NCBI GenBank assembly: GCA_017471085.1
Contig: JAFUWW010000071.1
Location: 14,511 to 78,510, forward strand
From: Bacteroidales bacterium
GTDB taxonomy: Bacteria; Bacteroidota; Bacteroidia; Bacteroidales; UBA932
Length of the DNA: 64,000 bases
Direction of reading: 5' to 3'
The notes under the pieces were generated by a model, which saw nothing but the letters and a program-made list of their open reading frames with translations, searched no databases and was not told the origin of the DNA. Shown here in pieces: positions 24,932 to 33,597 of this stretch. Position 1 is the first letter of the stretch. Each line of letters opens with the position of its first letter. A program made the position numbers and the translations under genes.

Positions 24932-26881
24932 TTACTCGTAATAGTAGCCGTAGCCTGCCTTGGTGCGGATATGTTCGGCCAGGGAGCCCAGCTTGGAACG
25001 GATGTGACGGATGTTGACATCGACAACCCGTTCCCCGACTATGACATCCTTCGGCCATACAAGATCCAGCAGTTCACTGCGGGAGAACACCTTGCCGGGA
25101 TTGGAAGTGAACAGGCTCAGAAGCTCGAATTCGGTACGGGTCAGATCAAGGGGTACCCCGTCGATGCTGGCCGATTTCTGGACGATGTCAATCTGCAGGG
25201 AACCGGTTTCAGGGGCGCTGTCCCGCTTTCCCATCTTGGACTCGACAACATTGATGACATAGTCACCGCACTTTTCGCATTCACGGACCAGGTCGATGAA
25301 GATGGTGCCTACGGCAAAGCTGTATACGCCCTCATCCACATCTTCGGCATTCTTCGCCCGGAGCGTGTTGCGGAGGGCGTCGATGCTGTTTTCGTAGTCC
25401 TGGGAGACCTCGTAATCGCCCGTACCTTTGAGGACAGCCTCCATGCTTTCCATTGCTTTGTCCAGAAGGGCGAACATGTCGGCAATCCCCTGCTCCTGCT
25501 CTGCGGTGAAGACGGCTTTCTGCGTGCGCTTGCGATCCATGGTCCGGGAAAGGTTGTAGAGGCTGTCGCCGATACTTTCCAGTTCACTCACGGCACGGAG
25601 CAGGCTGCGGACCTTCCGCTTGGTGTCATCGCTCAGATGGGCGTTGCCGACCTGGGCCAGATAACCGCCGATTTCACTCTCCAGCCGGTCGCTCATCTCT
25701 TCCATCTCCTTGACGCGGAGGGACTTCTTCTCGAAGGCATCGGCATCGGTAATCGTGTAAAGGTCACGCACTTCGGCAAACATACTGCGCATCCTTTCGG
25801 CAAAGAGTTCCGTCTCTTTCTGGGCCTGGAAAACGGCGATTTCCGGGGTCTTCATGATACCGCTCTGGATATAGCGGAGCTTGAAGCCTTCGTCCCCTGC
25901 CTTTTGCGGAATCAACTTGCTCACAAGCTTTTCCAGCTGCGGGATGAACCAGATAAGGATGAACGTGTTGGTCACATTGAACATCGTATGGAACGTGGCC
26001 AGGACAAAGGAAAGACGCGCAGGGCTCTGGGCCGCTGCCTGCGGGTCGACATCGACCAGATGGCAGGCGGCATTCACGAAAGGATAGAAGATGGCAAGCA
26101 CCCACAGCACGCCGAACACGTTGAATACCAGATGCGCAAGGGCCGCCCGCCGTGCCTGTGTATTGGCCGACAAAGCAGCGATGTTGGCCGTAACCGTCGT
26201 ACCGATATTCTCACCCATCACCAGCGCAATGCCCTGATAGATGGTGAGGACGCCACTGGTACAAAGAACCATGGTAATGGCCATCAGCGCGGCCGATGAC
26301 TGTGCGATGCAGGTGAGTAGTCCGCCGATGAGGATGAACAGCAGGATGGTCAGATAGCTCCCCGAATCAAAGGATGCGAAGAAATTGACCACTTCTTCAT
26401 TGTGCGCCAGGTCCATCTCATGGCCGGTGGCATTGAGCGTACCCAGGGCAAAGAACATGAACGAAAGGCCGAAAAGGAAATCTCCCAGATACCTGTGTTT
26501 ACGCATCTGGATCAGCACCACCGCGATCAGAAATACCGGCCAGACCAGATTGGTGATGTTGAAGGAAAATCCGGCCGACATGATCCAGGCCGACAATGTA
26601 GTGCCGATATTGGCACCCATAATCACCGAAATGGCCTGTGAAAGGGTCAGCAGGGCTGCATTCACGAAGGAAACCGTCATCACGGTAGTTGCCGCGGAAG
26701 ACTGGACCGCCACGCAGACAAGCATACCGGTAAGCACACCGGTGAAACGGTTCGTGGTCATGGCACCCAGGATATGCCGGAGTCCGGGGCCGGCCATCTT
26801 TTGCAGGGCTTCGCTCATCACCTTCATGCCATACATGAGAAGGGCGATGCAGCCTAAGAGTTTCATCACAGTAAGAATCAT
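24932..26881 (-). CDS. Na/phosphate cotransporter fused to a PhoU-like domain and an OmpR/PhoB-type DNA-binding domain
   Basis: This 649-residue protein has three parts in one frame. Residues 1-325 form a Na/Pi cotransporter with the repeated QSSAA motifs at 60-64 and 194-198 and GANIGTT/GENIGTT at 89-95 and 223-229. Residues about 340-550 are a helical PhoU-like domain (ELFAERMRSMF, LRAVSELESIGDSLYNLSR). Residues 560-649 are a winged helix of the response-regulator output type: LDLTRTEFELLSLF, KVFSRSELLDLVW, RVVDVNIRHIRSKLG and GYGYYYE. The first two parts are a known pairing; the third is unusual. The protein may sense phosphate at the membrane and bind DNA directly. ATG 26881 lies five bases after the -7 box. 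Confidence 0.88.
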   Translation of the reverse strand: MILTVMKLLGCIALLMYGMKVMSEALQKMAGPGLRHILGAMTTNRFTGVLTGMLVCVAVQSSAATTVMTVSFVNAALLTLSQAISVIMGANIGTTLSAWIMSAGFSFNITNLVWPVFLIAVVLIQMRKHRYLGDFLFGLSFMFFALGTLNATGHEMDLAHNEEVVNFFASFDSGSYLTILLFILIGGLLTCIAQSSAALMAITMVLCTSGVLTIYQGIALVMGENIGTTVTANIAALSANTQARRAALAHLVFNVFGVLWVLAIFYPFVNAACHLVDVDPQAAAQSPARLSFVLATFHTMFNVTNTFILIWFIPQLEKLVSKLIPQKAGDEGFKLRYIQSGIMKTPEIAVFQAQKETELFAERMRSMFAEVRDLYTITDADAFEKKSLRVKEMEEMSDRLESEIGGYLAQVGNAHLSDDTKRKVRSLLRAVSELESIGDSLYNLSRTMDRKRTQKAVFTAEQEQGIADMFALLDKAMESMEAVLKGTGDYEVSQDYENSIDALRNTLRAKNAEDVDEGVYSFAVGTIFIDLVRECEKCGDYVINVVESKMGKRDSAPETGSLQIDIVQKSASIDGVPLDLTRTEFELLSLFTSNPGKVFSRSELLDLVWPKDVIVGERVVDVNIRHIRSKLGSLAEHIRTKAGYGYYYE

Positions 26882-26885
26882 ACTG

Positions 26886-26916
26886 CAAATATACATTTCC
26901 GGCTGCATCTGCGCAA
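26886..26916 (-). promoter_or_regulatory. Promoter of the Na/phosphate fusion gene
   Basis: TTG (26916-26914), 20 bases, TATATTTG (26893-26886). The ATG at 26881 is so close that the transcript is probably leaderless. Confidence 0.75.
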
Positions 26917-26965
26917 GACTCCGGCGGCGGTTTAATAAATTTTTAACAGCCTTTTCTCAATTCCA

Positions 26966-27742
26966 TCAATGCGTATTCTTCTCCCAAAACTTCACGGCAT
27001 CATCTATCCAGCCTTCAGCCACAGTACCGGTACCAAGGCCGAAGCCGTGCGGGAGGCCCTGGTAAGAGTGGAATTCAGTAGGAATGCCGGCAGCGGCCAT
27101 GGCATCGAGGCGGCGTTTCATCCCTTGCCAGGAGGCGATTCCGTCGGAAGTGCCGCAACAGGCATAGGTGGGCGGATCATTGCGGGTCCAGTTGCCGTGG
27201 CTTGTATACTGCATGACCACCGCGCCCGCCCTGGGAACTCCGTAGGCCGATGCCATGCTTCCCAGCGTCGCCGCCATCCGGGCACCTGCGCTGCCGCCCC
27301 AGAGAGAATAACCTTCCATATCGATACCCAGTTCACCGGCATGCTCAACCAAGAGAGCGATGGTCCTTGCCAAGTCTTCCATTGCAGTATCCCAACCGGG
27401 CCGATAAATCAGTGCAAATGCATTGTATCCTTTCTTGGAGAGTTCCAGCGCATGCGGGAAGCTGTCGTGCATGGCACCGACGTAAGCAAAACCGCCCCCG
27501 GCGTTACAAATGGCCGTTTTTGAGCCCTTGTCTCCCTCAAAGAAAAACAGGCCCGTATCCTTCTTGGCCGGGTCCGCAGCCTTCTCCGCATCGGTATAGA
27601 TGTCAATGAAAACAGTTCTGCCGGCATCGGAGCGGGATTTGAGGGTATTCACAATTTCCACTGTCCTGTCCGGGTCGATGTAATTGTACCAGGCAAGTCT
27701 CAAATCTTCCAGCGTATGACCGCTCCAATATCCGGAGTGCAC
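26966..27742 (-). pseudogene. Alpha/beta hydrolase lacking its N-terminus
   Basis: The frame keeps a typical esterase body: FFFEGDKGSKTAICNAGGGF with the oxyanion glycines, YSLWGGSAGARM as nucleophile elbow, and SYQGLPHGFGLG with the catalytic histidine. Its apparent start is a GTG at 27742 in the middle of sequence that still reads as hydrolase upstream (QGFGRLLFPVHSG), up to about 27762, where it meets the aldo/keto reductase gene. No signal peptide remains. I infer that the 5' end was deleted and joined to the truncated reductase gene. Confidence 0.6.
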
Positions 27743-28449
27743 TGGGAAAAGAAGACGACCAAAGCCTTGTCAAAAGAGCAGCCCGCCTGATACTGCTCGC
27801 TCAGCAGGCCGTTCGCCAGCGGCGAGAAAGCCATGAAGCCGATACCCAGTTCTTCCAGCACTGGAAACAGCGCCTCGTGCCAGCGGGCCATCATGGAGTA
27901 CCGGTTCTGGATGGCAGTGAGCGGAGTTACGGCATGGGCCCGGCGAATATAATCTTCAGGAGCCTCGGAGACTCCCCAGTGAAGGATTTTCCCTTCCCGG
28001 ATCAGGTCTGCCATCACCTGGGCCACCGTTTCCGGATCCACCGAAGGATCGACCCTGTGCTGGAAATAGATGTCGATATGGTCGGTCTGCAGGCGGCGCA
28101 GCGACCCGTCCACGCTCTTGAAGATGGCTTCCGGAGAAGAATCGGCAATAACCGGCAGGTTCCAGCTTTTGCTTTCGTAATCGAACCGGAGGCCGAACTT
28201 GGTGGAAAGGATAATCCGGTTCCGGTAAGGTTTCAGGGCCTCTCCCATCAGCAGCTCGTTGTGATGCGGTTCCTCCCGCGTACCATATACCTCCGCAGTA
28301 TCGAACAAGTCGACTCCGTTATCAACAGCAAAAGCCGTCAGGTCAATCATTTCCTGACGGGAGGCCGGAGCCCCGTATGCATGGCTCATTCCCATGCAAC
28401 CGAGGCCCACGGCACCGACTTCCAGTTTCCCTAAATGATGTTTTTTCAT
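27700..28449 (-). pseudogene. Aldo/keto reductase truncated at its C-terminus
   Basis: The 249-residue frame begins MKKHHLGKLEVGAVGLGCMG and shows the reductase motifs VDLFDTAEVYG (catalytic D and Y), ILSTKFGL (catalytic lysine), IDIYFQHRVDP (catalytic histidine) and WGVSEA. It follows the family up to GLLSEQYQAGCSFDK and then changes to unrelated residues for about 20 codons that are the hydrolase gene in another frame. About 90 residues including the cofactor phosphate-binding helix are missing, so it is probably inactive. Confidence 0.65.
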
Positions 28450-28486
28450 AGGTGTACGACTATCGGAAACTGGGTACTACACTGTT

Positions 28487-28705
28487 TTGTTCGGACATCC
28501 GGCGCACGTTCTGGCCAGGCATCTTGAAGAACGGGTCTTCCTTATTGATGCCGCGCAGCTTCTGCATTTCGGCTCCCGCCAGTTGAGGGACCGTTCCCTG
28601 AGTTTCACGGAGATATCGGACCTGTTCAATTTCTCTTCTCCGGCCTATTTCAGCCGCTATGTGCAGCGTTACCTGGGCGAAACGCCGTCGGAATATAGGG
28701 GATAA
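28487..28705 (+). pseudogene. C-terminal remnant of an AraC-family regulator
   Basis: The last about 45 residues read SFTEISDLFNFSSPAYFSRY followed by VQRYLGETPSEYR, the second HTH of AraC proteins. Upstream, ERVFLIDAAQLLHFGSRQ resembles part of the first HTH helix. The sensory half and a normal start are absent (the open frame would need TTG). It stands divergent from the reductase, the usual place for its regulator, so both belonged to one lost locus. Confidence 0.65.
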
Positions 28706-28717
28706 CCGCCTGGCTTA

Positions 28718-28748
28718 TTGCTGGAATCATGCTTTTTTCGTAAATTTG
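28718..28748 (+). promoter_or_regulatory. Promoter of the CNNM/CBS gene
   Basis: TTG at 28718-28720, 20 bases, TAAATTTG at 28741-28748, 25 bases before the ATG. Confidence 0.75.
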
Positions 28749-28773
28749 CAGGATAGTTGATAGAATTGCCGAT

Positions 28774-29835
28774 ATGACCTTACTCATCTTCTACCTGCTC
28801 TTGACCATGGGAATCTCCTTCCTGTGCTCCCTGCTGGAGTCGGTACTGATGTCCACCCCCATTTCCTATATAAGTATGAAGGAAGACGAGGGAGACAAGA
28901 ATGCCGCCTTGTTCATGAAGATGAAACAGGATCCGGACCGTCCCCTGAGCGCCATCCTCTCGCTCAACACCATCGCCAATACCCTGGGCGCCGCGGCCGT
29001 CGGCCATCAGGCCACCCTCCTTACCGGGGAACATTGGTTCGGCATCATCAGCGCCCTGATGACCATCCTCATCCTGGTCTTCTCGGAAATCGTCCCCAAA
29101 ACCATCGGCACATCCCATTGGAAAGACCTGCTGGGCCTGGCCAAAGTGATGCGATTCCTCACCTACCTGCTCTTCCCCATCGTCTGGATCATCGAAAAGC
29201 TGCACGACTCCATCTCGGACGACGAGCCTGACACCAGTATCTCCCGCGAAGAAGTATCGGCCATGGCCAACATCGGCGAAGAAGAGGGTGTGATCGACAA
29301 TTCGGAGAACAAGGTAATCCAGAACATCATCAAGCTGGACGATATCAAGGCCTACGATGTGATGACCCCCCGGGTGGTGGCCGCCATCGCCCCGGAAAGC
29401 ATGACGCTCAAACAGTTCTACAAACAGGAAGAGCTCTCGCACAACTCCCGGATTCCTGTCTATGCGGATTCTCCGGAGTTCATCACCGGCTACATCCTCC
29501 GTTACGATGTGCTGGAAAACCTGGCGGAGGACAAGTTTGACATGCGCCTCAAGACCATCAAGCGCAAAATCGCCGCCTTCCACGAAGAAACCACCGTGAG
29601 CGACATCTGGGAAAGCCTGCTCAAGACCAAAGACCAGATCGCCCTCATCATCGACGACTACGGCTGCTTCCAGGGCATCATTACGCTGGAAGACATCATG
29701 GAAACCATCCTCGGCATGGAGATTATCGACGAGAACGATACCATCACCGACATGCAGCAGTACGCCAAGGAGCGCTGGCTCAAACGGAAGAACCAGTACA
29801 AGCAGATTGTACTCCCGGAAGAGGAAGATGACTGA
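28774..29835 (+). CDS. CNNM transmembrane and CBS-pair protein (hemolysin/CorB-like family)
   Basis: The 353-residue protein has an N-terminal CNNM domain with about four hydrophobic helices (LIFYLLLTMGISFLCSLLES, ILILVFSEIVPKTIG) and a cytoplasmic pair of CBS domains (YDVMTPRVVAAIAPESMTLK and IALIIDDYGCFQGIITLEDI). The C-terminal CorC/HlyC domain of longer relatives is absent. Such proteins are linked to magnesium and other divalent cation transport. It heads a coupled run: its stop overlaps the next start by eight bases. Confidence 0.88.
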   Translation: MTLLIFYLLLTMGISFLCSLLESVLMSTPISYISMKEDEGDKNAALFMKMKQDPDRPLSAILSLNTIANTLGAAAVGHQATLLTGEHWFGIISALMTILILVFSEIVPKTIGTSHWKDLLGLAKVMRFLTYLLFPIVWIIEKLHDSISDDEPDTSISREEVSAMANIGEEEGVIDNSENKVIQNIIKLDDIKAYDVMTPRVVAAIAPESMTLKQFYKQEELSHNSRIPVYADSPEFITGYILRYDVLENLAEDKFDMRLKTIKRKIAAFHEETTVSDIWESLLKTKDQIALIIDDYGCFQGIITLEDIMETILGMEIIDENDTITDMQQYAKERWLKRKNQYKQIVLPEEEDD

Positions 29836-30388
29836 AAAAATCTACGAAGACCCTGAAATAGGGCCTGTCCACATTCGTAAAAATCCAAGGGCACGGCGGC
29901 TTTCCCTCCGCGTAAATGCCTCGCGCAGAGTCACTCTGACCCTGCCCTGGATAGTACCCTACCGCACCGGGCTGCAGTTTTTCCTTTCCCGCAGGGACTG
30001 GGTGCTGGAAACGCTGGGGCGGATGCCGGAAAGAGCGGCCGTACCGGCGGAAGAGATTGAACGGCTCCGCCTGCTCGCCAAAGCCACCCTGCCCGCAAGG
30101 CTCGAGGCTCTGGCCCTGCAGCACGGATTCACCTATAACAGCGTAAGGATCAAGAACAACGCCAGCAACTGGGGCAGCTGCAGCGTCCGCGGGAACATCA
30201 ACCTGAATCTCCGCCTGGCATCCCTGCCGCCGCAACTGCAGGACTACGTGATGCTCCACGAACTGTGCCACCTGCGCTATCTGAATCACGGGCCGGAATT
30301 CCATGCCCTGCTGGAACAGGTCTGTCCCGGGCACCGTGCATTGGAAAAGCAGCTGCGAACCCACGCAGCATTACTCGCACGCGGATGA
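29828..30388 (+). CDS. YgjP-like zinc metallopeptidase domain protein (DUF45)
   Basis: The 186-residue protein carries HELCHLRYLNHGPEFH, an HExxH-like zinc site with a third histidine, preceded by NWGSCSVRGNINLNLRLA, the typical DUF45 region. The family resembles WLM/SprT peptidases; its substrates are not known. ATG 29828 overlaps the stop of the CNNM gene (ATGACTGA), and its own stop overlaps the next start as ATGA, so three genes are coupled. Confidence 0.87.
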   Translation: MTEKIYEDPEIGPVHIRKNPRARRLSLRVNASRRVTLTLPWIVPYRTGLQFFLSRRDWVLETLGRMPERAAVPAEEIERLRLLAKATLPARLEALALQHGFTYNSVRIKNNASNWGSCSVRGNINLNLRLASLPPQLQDYVMLHELCHLRYLNHGPEFHALLEQVCPGHRALEKQLRTHAALLARG

Positions 30389-31617
30389 AAAGAGTTGCCA
30401 TCATAGGGGCCGGAGCGGCCGGCTGTTTCTGCGCCATCCACCTGAAAAGGAGGATGCCGGAGGCCGACGTAACCGTTTTCGAGGCCGGAAAGAAGCCCCT
30501 GGCCAAGGTAGCCGTTACCGGTGGAGGCCGATGCAACCTGACCAACTCGTTCGAAGGAATCCGTTCGCTTTCAGATGCTTACCCCCGCGGAGAACGGGTC
30601 ATGAAACGCGCCCTGCAAACTTTCTCCCAGGAAGATACCTGCCGATGGTTCCGCTCGGAAGGCGTTCCCCTGGTCCTGCAGGAAGACCACTGCTGGTTCC
30701 CCCGCTCCCAGGATGCCATGGATATCGTCCGCTGCCTGCTCAGGGGCATGAAAGGCGTGGATCTCCGGCTGGGAAGCAAAGTGCAGCGCATAGAGACGGC
30801 CGGTCAAGCCGGCCATGACGGGAGCAGTGCCATACCCGGCCTGACCGGGTATCTGGTAGACGGCGAGCCATTCGATGCCGTTGTGGTCACTACCGGCGGG
30901 GCTCCCAGGGGCCTTCCTTTCCTTGAAGGGCTTGGCCTGGAAATCGTGCCTCCAGTCCCTTCCCTTTTCACTTTCACCGTCCGCGACGCCTCTCTGAACG
31001 CGCTGGCAGGGATTGTCACGGAAGCATCCATCGGCTTGGCGGGAACGCATTTTCGGGCCGACGGTCCCCTGCTCATCACCGACTGGGGATTCAGCGGACC
31101 AGCCGCGCTCAAACTGTCGTCCTATGCCGCCAGGCATCTGGCCGATACCGGATACAAAGGCACCTTGTCCGTCAACTGGCTTTCCCGGAACGAGGCCGAA
31201 GTACGCTCGCTGCTGCAGGAAACAGGCGCCAGCAATCCACGGAAACAATTATCCTCCACTCCTTTAAGCCTCTCAGGAAGGCTCTGGGACCATCTGCTGG
31301 GAAAAGCGGGCATCCGCTCCGATATCCGCTGGGCGGAACTGGGTTCGAAGGGCCTCAACCGCCTCACGGCACTCCTCACCGGCGATTCCTATCCCCTTGA
31401 AGGAAAGAGCCGGTTCCGCGAAGAGTTCGTGACCGCCGGCGGCGTCGCCCTTTCCAATATCAACCCCGGTACCCTGGAATGCAAACAGCACCCCGGGCTT
31501 TACTTCGCCGGAGAAGTGCTCGACATCGACGCCATCACAGGGGGATTCAACCTTCAGGCAGCCTGGAGCACCGGCTACATTGTATCCCAATCCCTGGAGA
31601 GAGCCGGAAAATCCTGA
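30385..31617 (+). CDS. FAD-dependent HI0933/BaiN-family oxidoreductase
   Basis: The 410-residue protein opens with VAIIGAGAAGCFCAIHLKRR (FAD Rossmann motif), then GKKPLAKVAVTGGGRCNLTN, the HI0933 signature, and ends with YFAGEVLDIDAITGGFNLQA. Members are flavoproteins of mostly unknown reaction; BaiN is tied to bile acid reduction in one Clostridium, but that cannot be carried over here. Translation is coupled to the YgjP-like gene. Confidence 0.87.
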   Translation: MKRVAIIGAGAAGCFCAIHLKRRMPEADVTVFEAGKKPLAKVAVTGGGRCNLTNSFEGIRSLSDAYPRGERVMKRALQTFSQEDTCRWFRSEGVPLVLQEDHCWFPRSQDAMDIVRCLLRGMKGVDLRLGSKVQRIETAGQAGHDGSSAIPGLTGYLVDGEPFDAVVVTTGGAPRGLPFLEGLGLEIVPPVPSLFTFTVRDASLNALAGIVTEASIGLAGTHFRADGPLLITDWGFSGPAALKLSSYAARHLADTGYKGTLSVNWLSRNEAEVRSLLQETGASNPRKQLSSTPLSLSGRLWDHLLGKAGIRSDIRWAELGSKGLNRLTALLTGDSYPLEGKSRFREEFVTAGGVALSNINPGTLECKQHPGLYFAGEVLDIDAITGGFNLQAAWSTGYIVSQSLERAGKS

Positions 31618-31624
31618 AAACGGA

Positions 31625-31656
31625 TTTGCACTTTTACCCATTTTCCCCTATTTTTG
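31625..31656 (+). promoter_or_regulatory. Promoter of the outer-membrane protein gene
   Basis: TTTG at 31625-31628, 20 bases, TATTTTTG at 31649-31656, 24 bases before the ATG at 31681. Confidence 0.7.
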
Positions 31657-31680
31657 CATTTCCATTAATCATCATTAGAA

Positions 31681-32445
31681 ATGAAAAAACTTCTTTCTAT
31701 CATTGTATGTCTTTCTCTGGCATACAGTTCCTTCGCCCAGGGTTTCATGTCCCGGGCGGCAGACAGGGACTTCGGCATCGAAATTTCAGATTACTTCACC
31801 TTCGAACCGCTCAGTTACTTCAATTTCGGTTTCAACTCCCTGACCAACGACCAAGATAATTTTGGTGAAAACACCAGTTTCTTCCGTAGCCAGGAATTTG
31901 CCTTCAACATGCTGGAACTGTCCTTCCTTCCCTATGACGGTGGCAGCATTTCCATCGGAGCGGATGTCAACTGGAACTGGTATCATCTGAACAAGGACCT
32001 GATGTGGATCCCCTATTCCGGCACATTCGGCATTCCCCAGGAAAACGGAGACCATGCCGGAGTCGTTCCGAAGGAATTGGCACTGGTTTCCGATGTAAAG
32101 CGGTCCGTCCTTTCCGTGGCCACTTTCAGTTTCCCCATCGGCTTCACCCAGAAATTCGGCCGCATCGCCCTCATGGTGGGCGTTTCCCCGGAACTGAACC
32201 TGAAAGGACGTACCGAATTCAGGGGAACGATGATGGACGGCAGCCAAATCAAAGAAACCAAGTCCGGCCTCCGGTTCTCCAATAAAATCAATACCAACCT
32301 CTTTACATACAATATTCACGCGGCCATCTCCTACGGCGGTCTCGGCCTCTATGTAAAGTATCGCCCCAAGCCTCAGTTCGCAGAAGGCTACGGTCCTCAG
32401 TTCAACACCTGGACCTTCGGCATGGTAATCGGCATCGGCATGTAA
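31681..32445 (+). CDS. Probable outer-membrane beta-barrel protein of unknown function
   Basis: The 254-residue protein has a signal peptide (KKLLSIIVCLSLAYSSFAQ) and a body of alternating strands with aromatic girdle residues (YFTFEPLSYFNFGFNSL, ISIGADVNWNWYHLN, IHAAISYGGLGLYVKY) ending in TWTFGMVIGIGM, a barrel-like C-terminus. I infer an 8- to 12-stranded barrel. It has its own promoter. Its stop touches that of the convergent hddC-gmhB gene. Confidence 0.75.
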   Translation: MKKLLSIIVCLSLAYSSFAQGFMSRAADRDFGIEISDYFTFEPLSYFNFGFNSLTNDQDNFGENTSFFRSQEFAFNMLELSFLPYDGGSISIGADVNWNWYHLNKDLMWIPYSGTFGIPQENGDHAGVVPKELALVSDVKRSVLSVATFSFPIGFTQKFGRIALMVGVSPELNLKGRTEFRGTMMDGSQIKETKSGLRFSNKINTNLFTYNIHAAISYGGLGLYVKYRPKPQFAEGYGPQFNTWTFGMVIGIGM

Positions 32446-33597
32446 TTATACGCGGATAAAAGACATTCCGCAGTTTGCGGCAAAGGCGGCGTCGGAATCG
32501 GCGTCGCCTATTGTTATGCTTTCCCGGGGAGTGATTTCCGGGAAAAGGGCGCAGGCTTCCTGGAACATGCCCACATTGGGCTTGCGGCGCGGATGGTTCT
32601 CCTCCACTTCCGTACAGACCAGGATCAGGTCGATCCTGCCGCCTGCCTCCAAGATTCGGGCCCTCATGCGGGCGTGGATGTCGGCCAGGTCGGCATCGGA
32701 CATCAGTCCCCTGCCCACGCCGCGCTGATTGGTGACAAGGACGATGCGCGGGAACTTGCGGGCCCAGAGAGCCAGGGATTCCAGGATGCCGGGCATCCAT
32801 TCCCACTGCTCCCAGCAGCGTACATAATCCCCTTCGATATGGCGGTTGATCACGCCGTCCCGGTCCAGGAAAAGCGTAGTGGCAGAAGAGGCCACGGCTG
32901 CATCGGAGGCCTTCAGAACCGCCTCCAGTTCAGGGAGTTCCCGCTGTGCGCGGGCATAATCGTCCGGAATGCCGATATCCAGGAAATAGCTGTCACTCAC
33001 CTGTCCGGCCACCCATCCCCTGCCGGCGTTCTTTTCCAGCACTTCCTTTTCAAAGGAGAATTTCTCCGGGAGGGAGGACAGATCCAGGCGGGTGCGGTCG
33101 ATGGCGTAGATGCCTCCGTTGATCAGGCCTTCCCTGCAGGGTGCCTTTTCCCGGAAACGGGTAATCCGGCTGCCGTCGAAGTCCACGGCACCGTACCGGT
33201 CGAAATGCTGCATCGGCTTCAGGGCCACAGTCACGGGGGCGGCAAAAACAAGCTGCGAAAGATCGGCATTGAAGAAGGTGTCGCCGTTCACGACCAGGAC
33301 CCGGTCTTCCGTACAACGGGAAAGGGCCAGGCGGATGCCGCCGCCGGTTCCCAGGGGTGTTTCCTCCACGGCATAATCGACCCGGAAGGGCCATTCCCGG
33401 GCGTTGACATAGTCCATGATCACTTCCCGGAGATAGCCCACCGAAAAGATAACGCGCGTAACGGGAAACCGGCCCAGCCAGGCCAGCATATAGGCCAGGA
33501 AAGGCTTTCCGGCCACGGGAGCCATACATTTCGGCACTTGGGAAACCACGCTTCTGAGACGGGTCCCCAGGCCTCCGCAAAGAATTATAACTTCCAT
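32446..33597 (-). CDS. Fusion of heptose-1-phosphate guanylyltransferase (HddC-like) and heptose bisphosphate phosphatase (GmhB-like)
   Basis: The 383-residue protein has an N-terminal nucleotidyltransferase (ILCGGLGTRLRSVVSQVPK, GKPFLAYML, LVVNGDTFFNADLS; residues 1-225) and a C-terminal HAD-IIIA phosphatase (LFLDRDGVINRH with the DxD pair, VLVTNQRGVGRGLM, KPNVGMFQEA, IGDADSDAAFA; residues about 240-383). In the GDP-D-glycero-alpha-D-manno-heptose pathway the phosphatase removes the 7-phosphate before the guanylyltransferase acts, so the fusion joins two consecutive steps. It overlaps hddA by 13 bases. Confidence 0.87.
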   Translation of the reverse strand: MEVIILCGGLGTRLRSVVSQVPKCMAPVAGKPFLAYMLAWLGRFPVTRVIFSVGYLREVIMDYVNAREWPFRVDYAVEETPLGTGGGIRLALSRCTEDRVLVVNGDTFFNADLSQLVFAAPVTVALKPMQHFDRYGAVDFDGSRITRFREKAPCREGLINGGIYAIDRTRLDLSSLPEKFSFEKEVLEKNAGRGWVAGQVSDSYFLDIGIPDDYARAQRELPELEAVLKASDAAVASSATTLFLDRDGVINRHIEGDYVRCWEQWEWMPGILESLALWARKFPRIVLVTNQRGVGRGLMSDADLADIHARMRARILEAGGRIDLILVCTEVEENHPRRKPNVGMFQEACALFPEITPRESITIGDADSDAAFAANCGMSFIRV

